From: Halichondria panicea
Taxonomy: Eukaryota > Porifera > Demospongiae > Suberitida > Halichondriidae
DNA: 64,000 bases
Direction of reading: 5' to 3'
Assembly (NCBI RefSeq): GCF_963675165.1
Contig: NC_087390.1
Span: 3,486,001-3,550,000, forward strand
Numbering within the stretch: position 1 is the stretch's first letter; every line of letters starts with the position of its first letter. A model generated the notes under the pieces. That model saw nothing but the letters and a program-made list of their open reading frames with translations, was not told the origin of the DNA and ran no database searches. The position numbers were made by a program, and so were the translations under genes. Shown here one piece after another: positions 46,655-56,922 of this stretch.

Positions 46655-49600
46655 TCAGTTCTGACGTTCGTCAAGATTATTAGGGAGTAATCGCTGCTGT
46701 TCAGGATTTCCCCTTGGATGACGTCGACAACAACGTCGACAACAACAGTACACCAACACTACGAGTATCGCGATTACGATGATCAGTAATAGTACACTAC
46801 TGACACCAACCAAGGAAAATGTGATCGACTCATAAGGAGGGCCTGTGGTGCCTGGGGTATCTGCACAGACATGCGGAGAGTTATGGTTATAATTATAAGG
46901 ATTCCAATAATCACTGTATAAATATACACCGTACATGTAAAATAATTAATGATGCACGGTCATGATAAATATCACGTTACTCTATTGATTTCTAATCGTG
47001 TGATGAAGTTCTCTGCAGTTTTATCAGCCGCGGTGTTATTCAAAAACAATACGTCGTCATTGACAGCGTGCAATTACTTGACAGGTAATCGCACAATGTC
47101 CATGACTGGATGTGATACGGGATTAATTGCTGTACACTCCAGTCACTAATAGCACATCATACGATTATACACAAAAGAGTAGCTATATGTACTTAGATCA
47201 TGTTTGTCATAAATACTGCAATCTGATTGGTTAGAGGAAATGTTCTATCCAATTTAGAAAATCATGTACTTCAATAGAAGATCATGTACTTCAATAGAAA
47301 ATCATGTACTTCACTTAGAAAATCATGTAGCAAAGATTAGATAAGAACATTCAAATCTGATTGGCTAAATACTCATGGTTGCTATGATCTAAAATGCTTA
47401 GACACTGTTTAGGAAGTTTCCACATGATTTAGAAGTCCTCAGGGCTAGTAGAACCCTCACTGCGTTCGGGATACTACAACCAGCCCTTTCCCGCCCTTTG
47501 GGCTTCTAAATCATGTAGAAACTTCCTAAACAGTGTCTAACTATTATATTGTACACTGAAGAGTATCATAATTATACGTACAAAGTCATATTATATATGT
47601 ATGACCATTGTTGTACAAAATAAATAACTTCTGATTCAACATTCAATATTGATCTCTGTCAGTCCACTGTTGCTCACCTGTACAACTGTTAGGTTTCCTG
47701 TAATCCGAGATCTGACACGACTCTTCGGTTCCTTCTGAATTATTTTTGTGTAGATCAAACACTGTAGTATAAGAGCAATTCAAAATGAAGGGTTGTATAG
47801 AAATTACCAAATGGTAATAATCATACAAAATTACCGGGTAGCTTGGCTACCTTACCCTCCTGTAGCAGCCTTCGTACTATTTGTATTTTTTAATCATCGG
47901 AAGCTCTGTGGCAGTTCATAATTTAAAGAAGCATTCAAGTAATACTCATACATGTATGTCGTGATTGTACAGTATAGTACACACTTCTTACATAGTCAGC
48001 CTTAGCTCGGTAACATGCATGTACGTATTTGTTTGCTATGTACTATCCACGGTCAGCCATAGCTCGGTATACATGCATGTACACGTACTTGTTTGCTAAA
48101 GCCATTTGCAAAGAATTGTGGTAGAAATACAGCACAAAACAAATCCTGAACATAATGACTTTGATCGAGGTTACCTATTAACTTACAGCATTGCAAAACG
48201 AGACTGTCTTCATATTTACAAGTATCTCTGCTACACGGTTGAGTAGGCCTGGTGAAACAACAGCTGAAACAAGGCTCAGAAGAGTCTACACAATCTCTCG
48301 CATTGGTGCTGGTAAGCCAAGCAGTTTCTTGCACATTTGTGCTGTGTGTGCAAGGTGTGCATGTATGGAAAATCATGCTAGATTAGTTATATTTCTGAAG
48401 TAGAGGAGGTTGGACACAAATCAAAAAATTATAATGATTGTCTTCTTTATTTATAGCATACTGGAAATATTTGAACCTTGAACCTACTTTAACTAAACAC
48501 TTTTCTAGCTAGCAGGCCACCTTTTAATTCTGGGAACAAAACCGCACTTAGAATGTCCGTCTGAGCACTTTAGTGTAGAGGTCATTCCACAATGAAATGT
48601 TAATTGTCATTACGTCAGTGTCAAAACCAGAAGAATTTAACGCATACAAAGAGCATATACTTAGATGATGACATAGCTGATCTATACATTAATTTTGCTC
48701 TACAGTACGGTGCTCCTACTTTTTAATGGCCAGAGGTCAGTTGGACATGACCAAATAACGATTTGTATGAGGTCACCCCCTTTAGAGACTGTATGCACGA
48801 TTTTTCTGTGGGTGCGCAGTAGCTAAAAGTTGCAGCAGCGCATGAAGGGGTTATTTTATCACAAGATTAAGGGAATAACTCTTACAAATTATTTACTGAT
48901 TGTCAACACGTGATCATCAATTACAGTGTAACTTTTAATTTTACCAGTGAGTGTCCAGTCCAACCCAGGGGCGGATCCAGGAATTTTGAAAAGGGGGGGC
49001 AGTTCTAAAAAAAGTCAACAGTTTTTTTAAAGCCCAATCAGTGTAACTTTTCTGATCACGGATTGATTGATGACAGTATGACATACATATAGTAGCAAGA
49101 GATAGCAGAAATGGATGAAATCTTGCTCTTCAGCTTCAAAAGTCTAGAACTAGAGATCGTCCGCTATTCTGCATGCTGCAATAATTGATTGCTGCTAAGC
49201 CACACCCACTTCGTGAGCCAGAAAAGGGGGGCACATGACCCTTGTGGATCTGCCACTGCAACCTCCATTAATTTCGTTTCCTGTTATAACAGCGTTTGAA
49301 CTTGGCCAAATGCGAAAATGAATCCTAATTAATTGCATGCATAAAAAAGGTCAAAAAACGTGCATAAAAAAATGGCAAAGGTCGTTAAAAATTTATTTGG
49401 CAGCCAATCCTTTGCAAAAAGGAGAAAAGTGGGGTCAAAATCGAATCGGGCGGGCCTGATAGTTTGCGTTGCCTATAAGCACTGTAAAAAATGCTGCACA
49501 TGCATCTACAGTGACACAACAGTGCTAGTTCCTCCAAAACTTGCACTATATACACACATCAACAATTTAAACATAATTATACCACTTCACTTACTACACA

Positions 49601-52600
49601 CTCAAACAGACAACTTACAGACTATAATGAGTATTCGAATTCTTTACAGTGGTGATATTTTTAGGGTCAGCTTCAGTGTATCCCATCTGTCTGCATACTG
49701 AGTCAGCAGCATTGCGTGTGAATGGTTTTGTTTGGTCCTGAGTAATAACACCCCACGATTCATCACCATTAACTTGCATGTATATGAGCACCAGTCCAAA
49801 CGAAACTTGATAACCTGCAGTGAAAAAGACCGTTATATAAAGTCGTTCAATAACAAAAAAGGGTACAATGGATGAATATGCGATGAGGCATAAAATAGGC
49901 AAGTTGTTAACGGGAGGAGTCCTAGCTTGGATACCATACTTTTGAATGTGTTACATAACCTTTATACCTGGAGCAGTATTCTCTGGATGTAGGAGTAACA
50001 CTTGTCCAATATAACCTTCATTTGGCACCTTGTTCCAGCTGTCATCATTTTCTAGTTCTATGTATAATTATGTATACGTACAGTAAGCATGCAGGCACAG
50101 ATATATAACCTATCACCTGCTGATTTGTGAACATACAAGCCACATATATACACGTACATTGTACATCCAATCTTTGAAAATCAGTAAGTCGTACAAAAAC
50201 ATTCACATACATGTACAATACACATAGGAACCCCTCTTAATAGCCACCAGGGTGTCATCAGGGGGAAAGGGGGATTCTGAGTGTCCATAGCTGGCAATTT
50301 TACATACTAACAGGGTATTGAAATAACAATTGACCTTTAGTTACTTTTCTTATTCCCCCCTCAACTTCAAAATCCTGTATGACACGCTGCATGGCCACTC
50401 TTAAAGAAGTGATATTATATATATATATATTCGGTATCTAGGATTAATAATTATAGTGTTCCTCAGGATCTAACTACATACATGTAGATGTATGTACATA
50501 CATGTACATTAATTGTAACTGTCTCACTTGGTTTGTACCAGTTTGAGTACATGTACATGTTCATTGAAGAAAACTTACCACACTGTAAGTAGATTTTAGA
50601 ACAGTTGAGATCCTTAATTGGATCTGGTGAGATGAAGCCGCATCTCAGAATATTTTGAGTAGTTTTGTTATGACACATCACTTGGGTAAACCAGGGGTTG
50701 ATATCATTATAATGCTCTCCCCTAAAGTGCGAAGGAAATAATACGTATAATTTTTTACAAACCAGTGACAACTTCAACACTTTTCAACAGCCATACACCA
50801 CTATACACGCATACTGTCTATAGGATCCAGCTTCAAGATCAAGCTGTAGTATATAAACATTAGGAGCTGCAACATGATTACCTTACTTACATACTAGCCG
50901 GTGATGTATCGTATCCAAGTTGTTTGCACATGGTGTCAAGGGCTGATTGATCAACCAAATCATCACACATGGTTCCCCATCCAACTGAATTAAAGTTGTC
51001 TGCGTAGTACACCTGCACTATCCCTTTTGAACCCTGCTCTAGGCACAAGTCCCCTAATGATGGGTTCGCTTTATCTGCAAAAATAACACCAGTAGTACAG
51101 TGCTGAGATGTAATGTACGTACACCAAGGCCACACCAAAATGCAGGCCGTCTGGCCCACCAGTAGGGCACTATATATGCACGTTCTCAAATATCGTATAG
51201 CGGGAAATTTTCGCCATTTGGCTCCAGAGCTCTCAGCAGAATTTTTTGTGGGTTCTAATATTCCCGTTTCGATGTCAGGAAACCACACCTACTATAATAG
51301 CTTTGCATGTGAAATACCGGTGCGTGGGAGTTTATTCCAGTTTTAATTTTCGCGTCTTCTGTCCGCCCTCGAAAAACGCGAAATTTTGCACCTCACGAAA
51401 ATTTGCCGCTGTACGGTAGTTGCATCCAAAATTGCATGAGGTTAAAACGTAGTCACCCTGTACAGTAGGCTCGATTCCAGGCTGCTTGAAATACGTGCCT
51501 AAACGGCCTGGCCTCCTAATAGATGCAACTCTCCAAATAAGCGAGACCTGCACTTCAACTAGAGCACTAAAGTGCAAACCCTCGGCTGGTGACATGATTA
51601 TAAAGAAACCAGAGTGATAATTATAATGCAGTGTGTAATGATGTATGACTGAGCTGTCTAGCACAGCAACTCACAGGAGCAACAAAACTAAACGCATACT
51701 GAAACATTTGAGAATAGAGTTTTAGTGGTACATATATAGTACTGTGGACTGGAGTCTTAGAGAAGTATGGCTCCTGGAGTATAGACCCCAGAATCAGCTA
51801 ACAGCTCTGTTAGTTAGCTGACTCTAGACAACAAACCAGTCACAATTCTAGCTGTCTATTGTAGTGACCCAATTCCATTGTTCCTGGTACGAGATCACTT
51901 CAGCTGTAAATATGTATAGTACCTCGAATAAAGGCCGCATGTAGTTAGCTAGCTGCCAACTTGCAAATTCAAGCTTCTTAGCTTTTGCTCGTTTTGTTTG
52001 ACAGTTAAAGCTCTTTAACATCAACATTTCCATTGTTAAAACTAATAACTTGTTGTGTGAATTAAGGCTATCCCACGCAGTACGTGTTATATTATTATGG
52101 CATCCAGGTAAGCAGACTCACAAATTACAAACAGACAAACAAGTCCAAATGACTACTATACCTGCTGGCCACTGCATGGCATCGGGTATAATAACTACCT
52201 AAATCGAAGTTTTATGGCATGTAGACTCTTATGATGATTACAGGGCTAAACATTAAATAACTATGTATATAGATCAATCATGCAATGAGCTAGATGAACA
52301 TTCAATGTTGAACGTACTGTAATAAGGCTATAATAATGAAAGCACCGCAGGTACTGATGCCTCGGTGGAGATGCCAAAGCTACATAACATAAAACAGCTT
52401 TTATTCAGTCCCAATCGATCATGCATGCAAACTCAAAGAGTGGGTAATGATCGACTATGATTGTTGTTAAAAACGATAGATGCCAAAAGTTCCAGTCTAA
52501 AATTTATAATGGCTGCCGTCTGCAGAGCCTTGCAGCTCTCTTCTCACTCTTGCAGCTACCAATAGCTAGCGTTCTAGTGCAGAGCTAACTACTACATGTA

Positions 52601-55364
52601 AGTAGAGTAGGTAAACAAGTTTGGCTACGTGCTCTTCTGAAAAGGCTGCAATGGCATTCCAAGTAAGCAAAACTAGGCATAACTCGAGAACGAGGTATTA
52701 TTTTGCAAATCCACGAATTAAAATCCAAGTAAACATGACTAGAAGCCTATAGAAACTCTTACTTGCACTTGATTCATCCTTGAGCAGCTGTAGCAGTCTA
52801 CACAGACACACAACCGTATACCTCGCTTGCGCATGCGCACCGAGGCATAATTATTATTATGGCTAGAGGTTGCATTATTGTTTTATGACATGCATGGTCT
52901 ATACATTATTACATTGTTTGAAAGTACTACAGAGACAGTAATAATCTGTAAAGCTACGTTTCTCTTTTAGTGTGAACCTGCGGACCTCACACTAAAAGAG
53001 AAACGTAGCATTCCTCAGGAGTTACTGGTACTGCTGGTCTGTGTGGTACTTTCAAATAGTGTGTAGATGTGTACATGTATAACACGTAACAGTGCTGAAC
53101 ATGCTGAACACCTCTAGTGTAACATATAATTATTTTTTAGTGTGAGGTACGTTGGTAGATTCACAGTAAAGAAAAATGTAGCAGTACAGATTGGGTTACT
53201 GATGCTGTTGGTCTCTGTGGTACTACTGTAACAGTGTGATAGTGGTGTAGATGTATATATTACTGTGTCTGAATATGCAAAACACCTGTAGATTTCCGGT
53301 ATTTCTCTTTTAGTGTTTTTCTTTTAGTGGCCAACAGGCACATCCCAAAAAAGAAATTCAGTACGAGCTTGCAGCTTGCGCTTACAATGTATGTGCTACA
53401 GCTAACCTAGTGTAGAGTCCAAATCCTGAGGATCATATAATTGATAGTTCTCGGTTTTTGGCTTCTGTATTTCATAGCTGCACTCAACAGTCATAATTAT
53501 ATAGTACATGCAGCCATCAAATCTAAATACGAGTGATTAATAGCACTATTATTGATTATACTATTGTATTATGTACTATTAGTGCACTGGAACTCGAGCA
53601 GTGAAGGTGTGCTATTAATAGCGATCACATCTGGACAAGTACCGTATAGTGGGTTATTTTCGAGACACTAAATTTTCGCAGATTGCCCAAACAAAACATT
53701 TTCAAGGATAGCCGGTTCAAATGACCACACCTCTATAGTGATACCGATGTAAACCAATTTTTTGTGTTTCTGCGTCAACCTCGAAAATAACCAGCTATAC
53801 GGTAATTAATTGCAAGTGGCTTGTTTTCGAATAATGGCCGCAGAAAAACTGCAGCAAAACTGCAGTAAATTGCATGCATAATTAAATTGTTTCTGGGTCA
53901 ATCCTCGAAACCCTCGAAAATAACCAGCTACATGTATACGTTGCAAGTGGCTTGTTTTCGAATAACAGCCGCAGCAAAAACTGCATTAAATTGCATAACT
54001 AGGGGCGTTTCTAGAAAATGAAGCGAAGGATATTAACAAATAACAATTGTCTTGAATGTATTAGATGTCGATGCATAGCAGTGGCGTGTACAATGGGGGG
54101 CTTTGGGGGCTTGAGCACCCCCCTGTCCTCCCAGACAACCATGAAACCTAGAGCACTAAAGTGCAAACCCTCGGTTGATAATAAAGAAACCAGAAAAGTG
54201 ATAATGCAGTGCATGTAGCATGTATGAATAGCAGAGCACAGCAACTCAAGAGCAATAAAACTAAACTAACAACGTACATGCATGAGACATGCACTATGGA
54301 CTGGGATCACAGCAAAGAAGCCTGGAGTCTTCTAGACTAAGAGAAGTATGGCTCCTTCCAGGCTGGAGTACGTATAGGATCCAGAGTCAGTCAACAACCA
54401 GTCACAATTCTACTTTCTTGACAATTGTTCCTGGTACGGGATCACTTCAGCTGAAAATACATAATCAAGCCTTGACTACGTATTTTCAGCTGAAGTGATC
54501 CCGTACCTTGACTCAAGGCCACGTGGCAAGTTTAAGCTTCTTAGCTTTTGCTCGCTTTTACTCGACAAAGAAGCTTTAACATCAAAATCTGCCACTATTT
54601 AAACCAAGATATTGTTGTGTGAAGACTACCTATGCTGCAAACGCAGTGCTATGGCATCCAGGTGAGTAGATATACTCGTTACAAACAAACAAACAAACAA
54701 ACAGACAAACAGACAGACTACTATAACCCGTGGCCGCCCACGCGCCTCGGGTTAATAATCCTATCACTCAGTAGCTAGCTAGCTAACTGTGCAGCTCCAG
54801 AGGTACGTATGTGCGCAATCAGCATTGCCATTCCAATGTTGTTATGTAATGCATAATAGTTGATCAAGATACAAGATCCTCTGCACTCTCCCAGTCACCT
54901 CTTGCTCCACGTACTGAGAGATACTGAGAAGCAATGACTAACACTAGACTGACTGGACATCCCCATTGCAGTGATTGACCAGTTTGCTAGGGGTACGAGA
55001 ATAGTGCATGGAGATCCTACAAGATAACTGACTCATAATTATGTCTTGATACTCTTATTATCACGCTATGCATGTAAAAGACGCGCCGCAATAAATGTGG
55101 GGGTGTAAATAGCGCGCGGCCCCATTTTTTTTCTCTACTCTTGAGCACCCCCTGCTTCAATTTCTAGAAACGTCCCTGCATAGTACTATGCATCGACGCG
55201 ACATCGACATGTAATACATTAATTAATTAATATTAATTAATGGGATTAAAATTGCATTCTAAAAACTAGAAGTAAAGAAACAACTGACCTTTACATAGTG
55301 GATTGGAGTGGTTTATGAGAAGAAGAAGGATTGCAACGATCTCCAATATGTTCACACTTGTCAT
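46655..55364 (-). CDS. SRCR-domain type I membrane receptor, copy A
   Basis: Eight exons: 55364-55289, 51074-50891, 50721-50579, 50057-49968, 49814-49619, 48308-48187, 47761-47678, 46860-46655; 1101 nt, 366 aa, all phases consistent. Signal peptide MTSVNILEIVAILLLLINHS. SRCR domain 1 (about 27-134): GDLCLEQGSKGIVQVYYADN, GWGTMCDDLVDQSALDTMCK, QLGYD, then WFTQVMCHN and CSKIYLQC. SRCR-like domain 2 (about 140-230): GYIGQVLLLHPENTAP, SWGVITQD, AADSVCRQMGYTEADP. Next a Cys-rich stalk (SSEPCFSCCF, CSRDTC), a transmembrane helix (about 312-335, VLLLIIVIAILVVLV) and a short tail with CCCRRCCRRH and NNLDERQN. Likely a cell-surface recognition receptor; SRCR genes are strongly expanded in sponges. Intron 1 (4.2 kb) is full of repeats. 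Two-domain architecture, ligand unknown. Confidence 0.85.
47255..47332. repeat. Direct repeats of AGAAAATCATGTACTTCAAT
   Basis: Four consecutive, slightly varied 20-24 bp units in the last intron of SRCR copy A. Confidence 0.75.
47398..47541. repeat. Hairpin with 36 bp arms and a 70 bp loop
   Basis: TTAGACACTGTTTAGGAAGT and the following TTCCACATGATTTAGAAG are mirrored by CTTCTAAATCATGTAGAAAC and TTCCTAAACAGTGTCTAA. Next to short direct repeats AAAATCATGTACTTCA (47258-47330). Confidence 0.8.
48966..49259. mobile_element. hAT-like MITE (CAGGGGCGGATCCAGGAATT)
   Basis: Left end CAGGGGCGGATCCAGGAATT; right end CTTGTGGATCTGCCACTG. This end type is common in animal hAT-derived MITEs. In an SRCR copy A intron. 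No frame. Confidence 0.65.
50249..50391. mobile_element. Short MITE, CAGGGTGTCATCAGGGGGAA ends
   Basis: Shortened relative of the element at 12474-12825 with the same two termini (right end TTCAAAATCCTGTATGACAC). Confidence 0.7.
51193..51416. mobile_element. TA-target MITE present only in SRCR copy A
   Basis: Inverted ends (CGTATAGCGGGAAATTTTCG left, complement ending GCCGCTGTACGG right) with TA on both sides. The paralogous site in copy B reads CTCAAATAGTTGCATCC without the element (about 63455-63470), so ends and target are fixed directly. Confidence 0.88.
51540..51800 (-). repeat. Dispersed repeat with GAGCACTAAAGTGC box
   Basis: Inverted relative of 6020-6285, starting TAGAGCACTAAAGTGCAAAC. 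It has an ATGGCTCCTGGAG block. Confidence 0.6.
52336..52849 (-). mobile_element. Family A copy (inverted), in SRCR copy A intron 1
   Basis: Runs from AATGAAAGCACCGCAGGTAC to the TACCTCGCTTGCGCATGCGC terminus and GAGGCATA. Confidence 0.82.
52958..53010. repeat. Hairpin with 24 bp arms
   Basis: GCTACGTTTCTCTTTTAGTG is followed after a short loop by CACTAAAAGAGAAACGTAGC. Related TTTTAGTGTGA words follow at 53136 and 53315. Confidence 0.85.
53642..53803. mobile_element. TA-target MITE copy
   Basis: CCGTATAGTGGGTTATTTTC at the left and the inverse ending AACCAGCTATACGG at the right. A related, tandemly extended GCAAGTGGCTTGTTTTCGAA block follows to about 53995. Confidence 0.75.
53999..55185. mobile_element. 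Element with CTAGGGGCGTTTCTAGAAA ends, about 1.2 kb
   Basis: Left CTAGGGGCGTTTCTAGAAA, right TTTCTAGAAACGTCCCTGCA. Inside are the GAGCACTAAAGTGC repeat, a 72 bp hairpin at 54437-54508 (CGGGATCACTTCAGCTGAAA and its complement) and an AAAC/AGAC microsatellite (54685-54715). No transposase frame. Confidence 0.65.
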
Positions 55365-55776
55365 TTTGTTTTCACCAGCTTTTAATTTTGTTGATGTCCA
55401 CACCTTCTTCAAAATAAGGCCACGCCCCTTCATTGAATACAGAAGGCAATTATGGCAGTAATTCAATTAGCCTCGATTCCAGGCCGCACTTCCTCGAAGA
55501 GTAGCCTCGATACCAGGCCGCACTTCCTCGAAGAGTAGCCTCGATCCCAGGCCGCACTTCCTCGAAGAGTGGAGACGGATCAGCCTGGGAAGGAGGCTAG
55601 GCAGTGATTAGCCTCCTTCACAAGACCTAATTATTACTTCGAGCAAGAGCGGCCTGGAATCGAGGCTAGGCAGTGATGTGAACCGTGAATCTAGGAGTCA
55701 AGTACACTTATCAGTAATTTCCTTACTTTATCTCTGATCAGACTACCGTAACCGTGTACAAGTGGTTGGGTAATTC
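55365..55776. promoter_or_regulatory. Divergent spacer, SRCR copy A / chimeric gene
   Basis: The spacer between two outward-facing starts. It contains three tandem copies of a 34 bp unit (AGCCTCGATCCCAGGCCGCA plus CTTCCTCGAAGAGT) at about 55470-55575, and an inverted copy GCGGCCTGGAATCGAGGCTA near 55650. Confidence 0.6.
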
Positions 55777-56491
55777 ATGGATTGTTCAGGGGAATATGAT
55801 GTGCAAGCACTAAAATTAGACCACCACCGCTTGTGTGAAGAGTTGGCTCACTGCAAGGTTCACCAAAAGTGTTGTGTGCACGTCTGTCGTTTTTTTGAGG
55901 GTGTGTCAGCATTATATATCCCTCTAATCCCTCTAATCATGATGAGGATGTCCTCTTCGAATCTTAGCTTTGTCGGTTGATATCTTAAAATGAATCCATT
56001 TACGTCTCCCAACTTCTGGAAGTTTATATAGATATACTGCTCAGTGCTCCCGTTTTGATTCGATACATGCATGCACTTTATTTGAATTGTCTTGATTCAG
56101 GCTGACAAAGAATTCGTGTGGTCGCTATGGAAACAGTTGCAAAAGGAGTCTCCTGATATGACTGCAGCTGTTGATATGGTCACCACAAGGTACGTACACG
56201 TAATTCCTGATGAGATGACTCACAAGCATAATTATTATACTAGCTCTCACTGTAAACTATTTAACAACAGGTAGACCCTAGACCTAGACAATTTTCTGAT
56301 CTCTAAATGCAGTGACTATATACTGCGTTGCCACTTTTTTTTTTATGTCACATCGTAAATGGTGGTTAAAATATATGCTATCCTTTTGTAGGATTAGTGT
56401 CAATGGTGAATTTAAGGACAGTGTAGGGAGAACCTGGATTGGAGAGTGTTCTATGGACTCTAAGACTCTACTAAATCTAAAACTGTCATAA
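55777..56491 (+). CDS. Possible chimeric gene: centlein-like N-terminus joined to a duplicated MORN2-like last exon
   Basis: Exons 55777-55857, 56101-56189 and 56392-56491 are separated by GT-AG introns and join in frame to 270 nt, 89 aa. Exons 1-2 read MDCSGEYDVQALKLDHHRL..ELAHCK|ADKEFVWSLWKQLQKESPDM, which resembles the ADKEFVWSLWK segment of centlein (CNTLN), a centrosomal coiled-coil linker, as I remember it. Exon 3 is a near copy of the last exon of the MORN2-like gene (46070-46169): same length, same phase, intact frame to the same LLNLKLS stop with only a few substitutions. So either the centlein gene is truncated here with its own remaining exons lost, or splicing produces a new short fusion protein. 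Expression is not shown. The centlein identification is from memory and moderate. Confidence 0.5.
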
Positions 56492-56922
56492 TTGTCAATC
56501 ATATAAACTTTTGACATGTAGTTATGTGTTGGATTAATTTTATGATTTTAATGGTGTGTGCTTATTGCAGATCAAACCTGCAGTAAACCAAGCCACTAGT
56601 TGTTAGGGCAAATGGTATTTCAAGTTGGTGATCATAGCTATAATTATATTTCATGCCGAATGAGACGTAGGGTGCATGGACATTGGACACCGTATTAATT
56701 TATTATTATTATAGTGTATACTCCTGAGAGTATGCATGCATGTGAAAAACAGCACAAATCACTACCAATATTTATTTAGAGTCCGACTGCATGGCTATAC
56801 AGTTACTAATGGCAATGATTTTAGTTCAACACCAACTGTACAAAAGTCATAATCATGTTGTAAATACCACGTACGAGTCCATAAAAGTTCGTTTTAGGTT
56901 ACATTAAAACAAGTGGTATCAG

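Noticed and set aside
55470-55575. Three evenly spaced repeats as a CRISPR-like array
   Set aside because: The units abut without unique spacers and equal solo ends of the TAGCCTC element family. The genome is eukaryotic.
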